DNA of 28,013 nt from an uncultured Lachnospiraceae bacterium (GTDB lineage: Bacteria; Bacillota; Clostridia; Lachnospirales; Lachnospiraceae): the NCBI GenBank assembly GCA_910588285.1, contig CAJUQB010000043.1:14404-42416 (forward strand), read 5' to 3'. The notes beneath the pieces were generated by a model. It worked only from the letters and a program-made list of their open reading frames with translations, was not told the DNA's origin and did not search any database. A program made the translations under genes and the position numbers. Shown here piece after piece: positions 1-7,487 of this stretch. Position 1 is the first letter of the stretch. The number at the start of each line of letters is the position of its first letter.

Positions 1-34
1 TGGCCGCTTCCTGGATCTTATCCGGATGTATCAT
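1..34 (-). CDS. 5' end of a second ykgJ-like gene, cut by the window edge
   Basis: The first 34 bases, read on the minus strand, encode an ATG start and the residues MIHPDKIQEAA. These are identical to the N-terminus of the complete ykgJ-like gene at 1874-2422. The identity runs through the ribosome binding site, so positions 1-55 equal 2389-2443 exactly. The rest of the gene lies outside the window, so it could be a full duplicate or only a 5' fragment. It lies downstream of the AlbA_2-domain gene in the same direction. Confidence 0.7.
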   Translation of the reverse strand, partial: MIHPDKIQEAA

Positions 35-55
35 GCAGTGCCCCCTTCTCTTTTA
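1..55. repeat. Direct repeat, copy 1 (ykgJ 5' end and its ribosome binding site)
   Basis: An exact 55-base match to 2389-2443. Identity stops at base 56 (c versus t). The repeat may continue to the left of the window. The two copies have the same orientation and lie 2388 bases apart, flanking one ykgJ-like and one AlbA_2-domain gene. Confidence 0.95.
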
Positions 56-64
56 CAAATAATT

Positions 65-116
65 CTTGAATAGACCTTGAATAAACCTTGAATACTCTTG
101 GATAAATTTATTCAAG
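65..116. repeat. 11-bp tandem repeats followed by a palindrome
   Basis: Three head-to-tail 11-base units begin at 65, 76 and 87 (cttgaatagac, cttgaataaac, cttgaatactc). Just beyond them is a near-palindrome at 96-115 whose arms read cttggataaa and tttattcaag. The block fills the gap between the stop of the AlbA_2 gene and the next ykgJ-like start. The 11-base period is about one helical turn, which would place the units on one face of the DNA. A protein-binding array or a weak transcript end are both possible, and I cannot choose between them. Confidence 0.6.
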
Positions 117-1832
117 CTATCGCTTCAATATCCAAGATGAACGCTGCTGATTGTGTGAATCTGTATCAATAATCCTATTTCTTTTTAGTGCTGCCAGCAA
201 GTTGCTTACTTTATGTTCCTTTTGCGCATTTGATAAAGCATCCGGAAGCTTATCCCATAACAGCTCGCGAATATCTTTCTTTTTTGCCTTTTCATATTGT
301 TTCAAATATTCTACAATTAAATCCTTATAGTATTTATCATCAAATCCCTTATTTTTAATATAACTTGTACTTTCATCAATACTTCTGGCTGCTGATGCTG
401 ATAAATATAAACTTGACAGCCTGCCTTCTATTAATTTCATAGACCGCAATTTGTCTACATCATCTTTTTCTATTGTTAATCCCTTCTGAACACGATCAAG
501 TAAAAATACTGTCTGCAAGTCCAAATCCTGATGATCAAATAATATGTGCATATAGTTTTCATTCATACTTTTTCCATATACTGTTACTTCAACCTGTGTT
601 CCAGAAGAAACATTGTAATCCGGCAGCGGAAAATACTTTGCTTTTTGAATATTATATGCACGGCGAATTCCTAATGTCGCCGTATCAATCATATGAAACG
701 CCACCATAGAATCCGCTAAAAGTTTATTCCTATAAAATGGTGGACTATAACTTACTTCCAACACATTCTCAATTTTTTGAGGAATAAAGTCGCCTGGATT
801 GGTAAACTTAATTTTATCCTCAAATTCATTTACATAAATCCTCCCGCCCAATTGATAGTTCGAATGGGCAATACAATTGTTAAGAAGTTCTCGAATGAGC
901 CAGCTATTATACTGTTCTGTTTCCATCGGAAACAAGGTCAATTGATTTGGCATATACCTATATGTCAGATTCCTCACCTTTGCAAATACTTTATCTGCCA
1001 CATTAATAAATGGAATTTTAAAAATCGCATAGTCTTTGTCTGATCCATCTGCACTATATAGTCTCCACATAATACTCGGCGCTGTTTGAAACATATAGTC
1101 ATAATCAGAATTCCCCAATAAAAGCATTCCTGTATGTGTAATTTTGCCATCTATTATGAGCTTAACCTTTGTAAGGAACTGTTCATCACTCATAGCATCC
1201 ACTTCTTTTGAAATATGTTCCTGATTCATTTTTTCTTTGTATTTTTCTCTAGCCAAATTGATTGCAGCTTTATCCAAATGCTCTATCGTTGCCTTTTCTA
1301 ATACCTGCTTTGACCAATCCTTTCGTTCCTGTGAACGAATTATATCTATTTTATACTGCTTCAATGCAACAAGGCTTTCTCCCGCTCGTTCATAATAATT
1401 TGTTTTCCAGTCTGTCGGAATGCCCGTCGCTGCCGCTGGAATTTTAAACATTAGCACTCGGAATTCTTTGTCATTTACAATCGGGAATATTTCAATAATA
1501 TCGTAAAATGTCATTCCATTGGCTGTATTTTGAGAAATCTCATATTTAAAGCGCTCAAGCAAACTTTTATCACCCTTTTTAAACGAGGATCCCACCACCT
1601 GCTTTGTCTTATTCTGTTCTCCAATTCCAAAAATAAGCCATCCGTACTGTTGCTGACGCAGATTTGCTTCATTACTAATTGCAGAAAAATATCTTCCGAT
1701 TTTATCTGTATCATAGCCCCCCTTAGCTTCTTTAAATTCAACGATTTCAAACTCCCAACGTTCCATGAGCATTTCTAAAATTTCGTAATATTCGACATCT
1801 TCACCAGATTTTTTATACTCAAAATAAGACAT
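117..1832 (-). CDS. Schlafen/AlbA_2-domain protein with GHKL-like ATPase region
   Basis: The protein has 571 residues. Residues about 25-160 look like the AlbA_2 (Schlafen AlbA) domain, with E-F-K-E-A near 32-36 and a hydrophobic GWLIFGIGE strand at 64-72. Residues 314-326 carry an N-box-like RELLNNCIAHSNY, followed by NPGDF at 345-349, as in the divergent GHKL ATPase segment (HATPase_c_4) often joined to AlbA_2 in proteins loosely annotated as RecG-like or transcriptional regulators. The C-terminal 130 residues look helical or winged-helix. The family is common in defence islands and next to mobile genes, but its function is mostly unknown. A purine-rich site (aagggggc) lies 6-7 bases before the ATG. 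The gene is 41 bases downstream of a ykgJ-like gene and probably cotranscribed. The domain call is confident; the role is not. Confidence 0.8.
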   Translation of the reverse strand: MSYFEYKKSGEDVEYYEILEMLMERWEFEIVEFKEAKGGYDTDKIGRYFSAISNEANLRQQQYGWLIFGIGEQNKTKQVVGSSFKKGDKSLLERFKYEISQNTANGMTFYDIIEIFPIVNDKEFRVLMFKIPAAATGIPTDWKTNYYERAGESLVALKQYKIDIIRSQERKDWSKQVLEKATIEHLDKAAINLAREKYKEKMNQEHISKEVDAMSDEQFLTKVKLIIDGKITHTGMLLLGNSDYDYMFQTAPSIMWRLYSADGSDKDYAIFKIPFINVADKVFAKVRNLTYRYMPNQLTLFPMETEQYNSWLIRELLNNCIAHSNYQLGGRIYVNEFEDKIKFTNPGDFIPQKIENVLEVSYSPPFYRNKLLADSMVAFHMIDTATLGIRRAYNIQKAKYFPLPDYNVSSGTQVEVTVYGKSMNENYMHILFDHQDLDLQTVFLLDRVQKGLTIEKDDVDKLRSMKLIEGRLSSLYLSASAARSIDESTSYIKNKGFDDKYYKDLIVEYLKQYEKAKKKDIRELLWDKLPDALSNAQKEHKVSNLLAALKRNRIIDTDSHNQQRSSWILKR

Positions 1833-1873
1833 AGCTTGCCCCCTTATACATATATCATAATGCTTTTTCTATT

Positions 1874-2422
1874 TCATGGCTTTCCTTCCATCAACGCATA
1901 TATCTTATTCCGTTGGCGCCTTCTTCTCTCCTTGTATTCTGCCTTAATCCGCTCAAAGATCTCATACACAACAGGGCAGACCGTTGCCGCGTCCAGCATA
2001 CTCAGCATATTCCACAGACGCTTCGGCTGATCTGTATAGGGAAATTTTCTGCAGGCTTCCGGCCTGCACTCCCCCAGGCGGCAGTCTCCGTCCTTCCGGA
2101 GGAAATCACAGGGCATATGCTTTGTCTGATACCTGTCTGCAGCCCTTTCCTCTATCAGGAAAAAGTCGATAAACTGCTCTGACGTAATCCCCAGATGTCC
2201 GGCATCCTTCTCAATATCCTCCTTAGGAATGCAGCCCCGGTACATCTTACAGCAATTTCTGCATTTGCTGCAGTCATAGTCTGCAAACAGCTCCTTATGC
2301 AGCCGCAGAAACTGGCGGTCAATCTCTTCCTCTTTTCCGTATTTCTTCAGGTAACTGCGAAACCTGAAATTCTCGTTTTCTTTTTTCCTGGCCGCTTCCT
2401 GGATCTTATCCGGATGTATCAT
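1874..2422 (-). CDS. YkgJ-like cysteine-cluster (zinc/iron-chelating) protein, copy A
   Basis: A 182-residue protein with the family signature C-x2-C-x2-C-C at C51, C54, C57 and C58 (CSKCRNCCKMY), then C105, C114, C119 and C124. These eight cysteines fit the putative zinc- or iron-chelating YkgJ/UPF0153-type domain. The biochemical role of the family is not established. The N-terminus is basic and helical, and the last 20 residues are strongly basic (RRRRQRNK). A purine-rich site (gaaggggg) precedes the ATG. A paralogue with the same cysteine spacing lies at 13283-13792, and the 5' end of a third copy is at the left edge. The AlbA_2 gene follows 41 bases downstream. Confidence 0.85.
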   Translation of the reverse strand: MIHPDKIQEAARKKENENFRFRSYLKKYGKEEEIDRQFLRLHKELFADYDCSKCRNCCKMYRGCIPKEDIEKDAGHLGITSEQFIDFFLIEERAADRYQTKHMPCDFLRKDGDCRLGECRPEACRKFPYTDQPKRLWNMLSMLDAATVCPVVYEIFERIKAEYKERRRRQRNKIYALMEGKP

Positions 2423-2443
2423 GCAGTGCCCCCTTCTCTTTTA
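2389..2443. repeat. Direct repeat, copy 2 (ykgJ 5' end and its ribosome binding site)
   Basis: Exact partner of bases 1-55, covering the first 34 coding bases of the complete ykgJ-like gene plus 21 upstream bases. Recombination between the two copies would delete the ykgJ/AlbA_2 pair while leaving one joined ykgJ-like gene. Confidence 0.95.
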
Positions 2444-2473
2444 TCATGTGCTTTGCCATTCATTTCTGTTCTT

Positions 2474-2502
2474 ATTTTACCATAGCAGTTGTTCCTGCAC
2501 AA
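2474..2502 (-). promoter_or_regulatory. Predicted sigma-A promoter of the ykgJ/AlbA_2 pair
   Basis: On the minus strand a -35-like TTGTGC (2497-2502) and a -10-like TAAAAT (2474-2479) are separated by exactly 17 bases. The -10 lies about 50 bases upstream of the ykgJ-like start. Each box has two mismatches or fewer to the vegetative consensus. Confidence 0.45.
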
Positions 2503-2541
2503 TTCTTTTTCCAGAGCTGCGAAATGTTTTCTCACAAGGAA

Positions 2542-2588
2542 CCCTAACGGCCTTTTTATCATATCTATAATATATGATGATGTTAGGG
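2542..2588. repeat. Imperfect long inverted repeat in a divergent intergenic region
   Basis: The 303-base gap 2423-2725 separates the minus-strand ykgJ-like gene from the plus-strand SpoIID-like gene. Apart from the predicted minus-strand promoter it holds a nested inverted repeat: outer arms ccctaac (2542-2548) and gttaggg (2582-2588), inner arms atcatat (2558-2564) and atatgat (2572-2578). It could be an operator or a transcript hairpin. I found no convincing promoter for the plus-strand gene and no other coding sequence in the gap. Confidence 0.4.
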
Positions 2589-2725
2589 CAAATAGGGCTT
2601 TTCTGAACTGATATTGGCAAATTGAACAAATTGTATTCTGATTTGTGACTGTGGAGAAACTTATGCTCTTAGGTTCGGAACCCGGAATATTTCCCAAAAT
2701 GATTTGAAGGAGGAATCTATCTTTT

Positions 2726-4546
2726 ATGGCTACCGGTTATCTCATCATACAGGCGCGGGCAGCCCACAACGCGCTTCCCCTCAAGTGGGTACAGATCTGG
2801 ATCATGGATCAGCAGGAGAAACATACTTATTATGTAAAAACAGATGAAAGCGGAGAAACTGAGCGGATTGCTCTGGAGACTTTGGACAAAACCCTGTCCC
2901 TGGATCCGAATTTTTCCGGAACACCCTTTACCAGCTATGATGTGTTTGCACTTGCGGAAGGCTTTCATTCCGTTCATATTATCGGTATTCCGATTCTGGA
3001 TGGAGAGACAGCCATTCAGACCATTGAATTTGTTCCATTGCAGAGAAGCCAGCGCACCCCTTCTGTGACGGAGATTTCAATCGGCATGCCTGCGGCCTCT
3101 ATGACAGAGAATCGTTATCAGGAAGGGCCTGCTGCAGAGTCCCGGGTTCTCCGTCAGGTGGTTATTCCCAATCCCATTACCGTACACCTGGGGCGTCCTG
3201 ACGCAGCTGCATCAAATGTCCAGGTATCCTTTTCCGATTATATCAAAAATGTTGCCAGCAGCGAAATTTATCCTACCTGGCCGGAGGCTTCCCTGCGGGC
3301 AAATATTTATGCTATTATCACCTTTGCACTGAACAGAGTATTTACCGAGTGGTACAGGAGCCGCGGCTACAGCTTTGATATCACAAACAGCACGGCCTAT
3401 GATCAATATTTCATAAATGGACGAAATACGTATGAATCCATCAACCGGATTGTTGACCAAATCTTTAATGAATATGTCCGGAGGCAGTGGCAGAATGCGC
3501 CTTATTTTACCTCCTTCTGCAACGGTACTACATCCACCTGCGGAGGCTTGTCCCAGTGGGGAACCGTTACCCTGGCAAATCAGGGCCTCTCTCCCCTGCA
3601 GATTCTGCGTTCCTATTATCCCAAGGATATTGAGATTGCAGAAACAAACATTGTTACCGGTGTGCTGACCTCCTATCCGGGCACTGCTCTTAAGGTAGGA
3701 AGCACGGGCCTTGATGTAGAGACCATTCAGACTTATTTGGAAAGAATCCGGCGCAATTATCCTGCAATTCCCTCCATTACCGATAAAAAGGGTGTATTCG
3801 GAGAGAGCACACGGGCAGCGGTTGCCAAATTTCAGAGCATCTTTAATCTGCTCTCTGACGGCATTGTCGGAAAATCCACCTGGAATAAGCTTTCCTATCT
3901 GTATACCGCTGTAACCAGGCTGGCCGAGCTGGACAGTGAGGGGTCTTCCCTGGGAATTGGTACGATTCCGCCTGACTCTGTCCTGCGCCTTGGATCGTCG
4001 GGGCAGGATGTCATTACCCTGCAGTATCTTTTGAATGTGGCAGCTGACTTTGATTCCTCGGTTCCGGCTCCTGGACAGGACGGCATTTTCGGAAGAGAAA
4101 CCCAGCAGTCGGTTATGGCATTTCAGCGTACAGCAGGTCTTGCATCCGACGGTATTGTGGGCCCCCTCACATGGCAGGCACTGTATGATACCTACCAGGG
4201 CATAGAAAATGTGATTCCGCCTGATGTCGATGATGGCGTAATCGAATATGTTGTCCGCCCCGGAGATACCCTTTGGCAGCTGTCCCAAAGATTTGGCACC
4301 ACGGTTGACGCAATCATGCGTCTGAACGGACTGACCAGCGATTTGCTGCAGATTGGGCAGGTGCTGAGGATTCCGGCAGCGGATTCGTCTGGTGGGTCGT
4401 ATTTTGAGTATACAGTCCGACCGGGAGATACCCTCTGGCAGCTGTCCCAAAGATTTGGCACCACAGTCAATGCAATCATGAATTTAAATGGCTTGAGCAG
4501 CGATCTGCTGCAGATTGGGCAGGTGCTGAAGATTCCGAATAGCTGA
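2726..4546 (+). CDS. SpoIID-like protein with two PG-binding and two LysM domains
   Basis: A 606-residue protein. Domains in order: a beta-rich N-terminal region (about 1-105, resembling carboxypeptidase-regulatory-like folds), a SpoIID/LytB-like region (about 165-300, with YIKNVASSEIYPTWPEASLRAN near 172), two PG_binding_1 domains (about 325-391 and 423-488, each with DG-x2-G-x6-W-type endings), then two LysM domains (507-550 and 561-604, each beginning Y-x-V-R-P-G-D-T-L-W). Known relatives act on or bind peptidoglycan, often during sporulation. No signal peptide or transmembrane segment is visible, so it may work inside the mother cell or forespore. The start is supported by aaggagga at 2707-2714. 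Base composition is more balanced than in the AT-rich genes to the right, which fits a resident gene. Whether it is a lytic enzyme or only binds the wall is not visible. Confidence 0.85.
   Translation: MATGYLIIQARAAHNALPLKWVQIWIMDQQEKHTYYVKTDESGETERIALETLDKTLSLDPNFSGTPFTSYDVFALAEGFHSVHIIGIPILDGETAIQTIEFVPLQRSQRTPSVTEISIGMPAASMTENRYQEGPAAESRVLRQVVIPNPITVHLGRPDAAASNVQVSFSDYIKNVASSEIYPTWPEASLRANIYAIITFALNRVFTEWYRSRGYSFDITNSTAYDQYFINGRNTYESINRIVDQIFNEYVRRQWQNAPYFTSFCNGTTSTCGGLSQWGTVTLANQGLSPLQILRSYYPKDIEIAETNIVTGVLTSYPGTALKVGSTGLDVETIQTYLERIRRNYPAIPSITDKKGVFGESTRAAVAKFQSIFNLLSDGIVGKSTWNKLSYLYTAVTRLAELDSEGSSLGIGTIPPDSVLRLGSSGQDVITLQYLLNVAADFDSSVPAPGQDGIFGRETQQSVMAFQRTAGLASDGIVGPLTWQALYDTYQGIENVIPPDVDDGVIEYVVRPGDTLWQLSQRFGTTVDAIMRLNGLTSDLLQIGQVLRIPAADSSGGSYFEYTVRPGDTLWQLSQRFGTTVNAIMNLNGLSSDLLQIGQVLKIPNS
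4244..4537 (+). repeat. Duplicated LysM-encoding DNA segment
   Basis: The two LysM domains are encoded by near-identical DNA. The stretches starting around 4270 and 4432 share ggcagctgtcccaaagattt and continue identically for about ten more bases. The ends around 4335 and 4504 share the segment that encodes LLQIGQVL. The repeat period is 162 bases including the linker. The similarity points to a recent internal duplication or ongoing gene conversion. Confidence 0.8.
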
Positions 4547-4552
4547 ATATTT

Positions 4553-4599
4553 GAAAAAAAGAATGCGCTCTGCGCGATGGCCTTAAGGCGACCGCGCAG
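4553..4599 (-). terminator. Hairpin terminator, mainly for the restriction-modification operon
   Basis: The arms ctgcgcg (4570-4576) and cgcgcag (4593-4599) enclose the perfect palindrome gccttaaggc (4580-4589). Read on the minus strand, the hairpin is followed by a run of seven T residues (complement of 4554-4560), the classical layout for ending a transcript coming from 8317-4630. The plus-strand SpoIID-like gene ends 23 bases before the stem and may share it, but without a T tract on that side. Confidence 0.65.
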
Positions 4600-4629
4600 T
4601 TCTCCTATCTATCTCACAGATTCATATAC

Positions 4630-7380
4630 CTATCTCACAGTATGCCGCGTATACTGCATGGACAGCAAGGATTCCCTGATTGGATCATATAGCTCCTCAT
4701 GACCGATTGCCCTCAATATCTTGCGGTCAAATCGTTCCCGATCTCTATCCTTTAACTCATCTTCTGTGTCCATAACATTGCGATTTTTGATGCGGTCAAA
4801 CAATTCCACAATCTCCAGCGCATCTGTATCTGAGATCATCTGAGGATTTATCATATACATGTTCTTCAGCTTTGTGCTGCTGGCATCCAGCACGCCCAAT
4901 CCCCGGCCAAAGCCGATTGCTTCCATTGCAAACATACCAAATAATGAATTCAGCAGTGCATGCAATAGTTCCTTTGATATGGCTGTTTCCTTCATCAGCA
5001 TTCTTGTAAAACGTTGATCAACGAATGTACTCTCATCGAACTTTGAGACAAATAAGCGTTTATCCGGATTAATCGCTGTCACAAAGTCAGCTTTTGTCCC
5101 ATCATCCATTTCATACCAAAATCTTCCTGAACGTTTTAATGCTTCTGGCAATAATTTCCCTGTTCCATTTTTGATATGCTCAAATCGTTCGATCCAACGG
5201 AAAGCCCCGGTATGCCCCAATTGCTGCAATTCATCTTTTGATTTATGGCAGCAAAATGCAGCCATGTCTGTGTGTGCTGTGTATGATTTTAATAATGCCG
5301 GATTTTTAAGCACTGGCTTCAGGTATTCCTCCTCAATCCCACTATTTTCGGAGGGATAAAACAAATCGTTCCAGCCCCTGCGCTCCCCTCTTTTTACGGT
5401 GAGAAAGACTTCTATGGGAATGAGGCATTGGGCCAGCTTAGGAACCCATGATACATTGTGGAACAGCGCATTTAATGTGATCCCCTTGTCTGTAATCCTC
5501 TGAATCATTTCAATCGAATACTGCTTTACAGAAGCCACGGTACGGTCAAGCTCCTCCTCCAGTACCACACTGCTTACGATGGTTTCTTTCTCCTTGTCCG
5601 TAAGCTGCTCTATGTCCTTATGCAGCATCCAGAAGTTTATTTTTGAGCTCTGATCCGGTTTGATAATTTCTTTTTTCTGCAGGATCAGCAGGGTTGCTAC
5701 CACATCCGCATTCTGAAACCAGCGCCCGCAATTACTTATTACCACTGCACGAATTTCATAGTAATACTGCAATGCGTCAAAAAATCGCTTACCGATCTCT
5801 GTACCGAGCCATGAGTTCGATAAGATAATTCCCAGCCTTTTGCCCTCTTCCAATAATTCATGCAATTTAAACGGAAGATAATTATACAGATCCGTCTTGC
5901 CCTGGGTAAATGTTATCCCTGTATGGTCCTTGATCTGCTGGCGACAGGCACTCACATATTGGATCTCATCTGCAGCTATTTTATTGTACTCAACAAATGG
6001 CAGGTTCGAAACAATCGCTCCGAATTTTGGAATTTCCTTTTCGATTCCGGTCCCATCTATCGGACTTTTTATTTGTATTTTATCTCTGCTCCTTACAGCA
6101 AATACATTGGATTGAAATATGTTCAGCGGAATATTCAAGGCCTCCATATTCGTTACTGCAATATTGGCAATCTGCAATGGATATGCATACTTGTCCGCTA
6201 TCCACGTGGTGGTAAATGCAGCCTCCGAATTGCGGAGCCTTTTTGTTTTATTCTGAATGATTGCCCGCGCAATTGTACCTGTTCCTGCACATAAATCTGC
6301 GCATTCCTCATTCCAATTATGAATGGTTATCTGGCAAAGCAAATCTGCCAAAGCATAGGGTGTGGCATATTGTCCTCTTATTTCTCTCTTCGCTGTGTGA
6401 ACGGTCTTTTCAAGTATTTCCTGTAAAAGGGTCTGATCAATTCGTTCTATCTTATTCTCCACCAGGAATTGATTGTAATCCACAATGTCGATCCAGGTGT
6501 CCTCCGGCACAAGCTCATTGTATTCCAGGCTTTTAAATACATTATAGAAATCCCCCTGCTCCACAATCTCATCTATGATTGCATTGCCGTCTGACGGTGT
6601 TGACATACTGTCAATGCGGTTGATCCTATAGGCACAATTATGGTACTTTTTTATTGTGTTTGCAAACATGATTCTATTGATCCAGTTCAATAAAATCGAT
6701 TTTGCATACGCAGAGTACATATCCTTCTCATCTTTGTCATACTCTTCATGAAATGCATTCCACCACACCTTCAGCCGGCTCTCCATTGCCATATTGCTGC
6801 CCGCCTCTGAAATAAGGTATTCGGCAACCAGGTCCTTATTCCTCTGGATGATCGCCGTCATAAGCCCGTCCGATATGGTTGCTCCGATTGCTGACGCTGA
6901 AATGGATCCGTTTATCAGGAATTCATTTACCGTTATAACGATATCCTTTATAATTGGCAGCCACTCTGCTTTGTATGCAGCCACATCCTCACGATTTCTT
7001 ATATGGCTTGTCCCGCTCCATACCCTTGCCTCCTCAAAATCGCCGTTTTCATTCCTGATGTAGAGCTTCCCATATGTAAAATTCCAAATCACAAAGCTGT
7101 TCAAATCCAGCGCAAGTGCCTTTCTGGCGGCATCCCGGATCAATACTTCATCCGTGATCAGCACATCCGGCATCTTCAGCTCCCAGCCCTGCAGGATCCT
7201 GTTCTGTGCCTCATCTTCATATAGCAAAACATCCGGAAACATGCTCTTCTTATTCACGGAGAGCGTGCTTTCTCCACCTGCGCTTTTCATCTTCAGATTC
7301 ATTCCCTTGAGCATTGCTCTTATCTCTGAAATAATAACAATCGCCCAGCTTCTCTCATTCCGTCTGACAATTGTCCCCAT
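4630..7380 (-). CDS. Type IIG-like restriction enzyme/adenine methyltransferase fusion
   Basis: A 916-residue protein. The N-terminal region has a PD-(D/E)XK-like pattern: P49-D50, then E67-L68-K69 within FPD...GWELKMPD. This fits a nuclease domain. A helical linker leads to a methyltransferase core: G-Q-Y-A-T-P at 336-341, motif I ADLCAGTGT at 361-369, and motif IV SNLPFVEYN at 458-466 (an N-P-P-F variant). Such motifs are typical of gamma-class N6-adenine methyltransferases. The last about 270 residues would hold target recognition. This order (nuclease, linker, methylase, specificity) is that of type IIG enzymes, which cut and modify as one chain. The start follows gaggag, and the preceding TAG abuts the ATG. 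The partner methyltransferase gene lies immediately upstream. The motif IV variant and the exact nuclease residues would need an alignment. A methylase without cutting activity is the alternative. Confidence 0.75.
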   Translation of the reverse strand: MGTIVRRNERSWAIVIISEIRAMLKGMNLKMKSAGGESTLSVNKKSMFPDVLLYEDEAQNRILQGWELKMPDVLITDEVLIRDAARKALALDLNSFVIWNFTYGKLYIRNENGDFEEARVWSGTSHIRNREDVAAYKAEWLPIIKDIVITVNEFLINGSISASAIGATISDGLMTAIIQRNKDLVAEYLISEAGSNMAMESRLKVWWNAFHEEYDKDEKDMYSAYAKSILLNWINRIMFANTIKKYHNCAYRINRIDSMSTPSDGNAIIDEIVEQGDFYNVFKSLEYNELVPEDTWIDIVDYNQFLVENKIERIDQTLLQEILEKTVHTAKREIRGQYATPYALADLLCQITIHNWNEECADLCAGTGTIARAIIQNKTKRLRNSEAAFTTTWIADKYAYPLQIANIAVTNMEALNIPLNIFQSNVFAVRSRDKIQIKSPIDGTGIEKEIPKFGAIVSNLPFVEYNKIAADEIQYVSACRQQIKDHTGITFTQGKTDLYNYLPFKLHELLEEGKRLGIILSNSWLGTEIGKRFFDALQYYYEIRAVVISNCGRWFQNADVVATLLILQKKEIIKPDQSSKINFWMLHKDIEQLTDKEKETIVSSVVLEEELDRTVASVKQYSIEMIQRITDKGITLNALFHNVSWVPKLAQCLIPIEVFLTVKRGERRGWNDLFYPSENSGIEEEYLKPVLKNPALLKSYTAHTDMAAFCCHKSKDELQQLGHTGAFRWIERFEHIKNGTGKLLPEALKRSGRFWYEMDDGTKADFVTAINPDKRLFVSKFDESTFVDQRFTRMLMKETAISKELLHALLNSLFGMFAMEAIGFGRGLGVLDASSTKLKNMYMINPQMISDTDALEIVELFDRIKNRNVMDTEDELKDRDRERFDRKILRAIGHEELYDPIRESLLSMQYTRHTVR

Positions 7381-7487
7381 CTACTGCTCCTCAAATTCAG
7401 AAATCAGATTTCTTGGCTTCTGCTGATTGCGTGATTCCGGCATTCCGGCATTCCATCTACCGCTCCTTAAATTCGGAAATCAGATTT
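7377..7487. repeat. Diverged 76-bp tandem duplication at the methyltransferase/type IIG junction
   Basis: Bases 7377-7411 and 7453-7487 match at 32 of 35 positions. Each copy covers the last codons of a methyltransferase reading NLISEF followed by three residues, a TAG stop, and an ATG immediately after. The right-hand copy is the real end of the upstream methyltransferase; the left-hand copy supplies the ribosome binding site and start of the type IIG-like gene. Between them remains a 19-codon open frame with no recognisable product, plus a doubled attccggc motif. Confidence 0.85.

Noticed and set aside
2419..2697. A 92-codon minus-strand frame overlapping the ykgJ promoter region
   Set aside because: It covers the predicted promoter, has no ribosome binding site and its translation looks random.
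3212..4450. A 412-codon open frame on the minus strand opposite the SpoIID-like gene
   Set aside because: It is the mirror of a repeat-rich, clearly coding plus-strand gene, has no ribosome binding site and gives no recognisable protein.
4600..4640. Short direct repeat ctatctcacag near the end of the type IIG-like gene
   Set aside because: Two partial copies of about 11 bases over coding sequence and a low-complexity gap; no structure or function can be argued.
5860..6294. A 144-codon plus-strand frame inside the type IIG-like gene
   Set aside because: It is antisense to a well-supported gene and lacks a ribosome binding site or known motifs.
4630..7380. The 916-residue methyltransferase as a PglX (BREX methyltransferase)
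   Set aside because: It lies 8 kb from the BREX genes, in its own operon with its own promoter and terminator, with an N-terminal nuclease-like motif, and the BREX core here is type 4 with BrxP, which does not use PglX.
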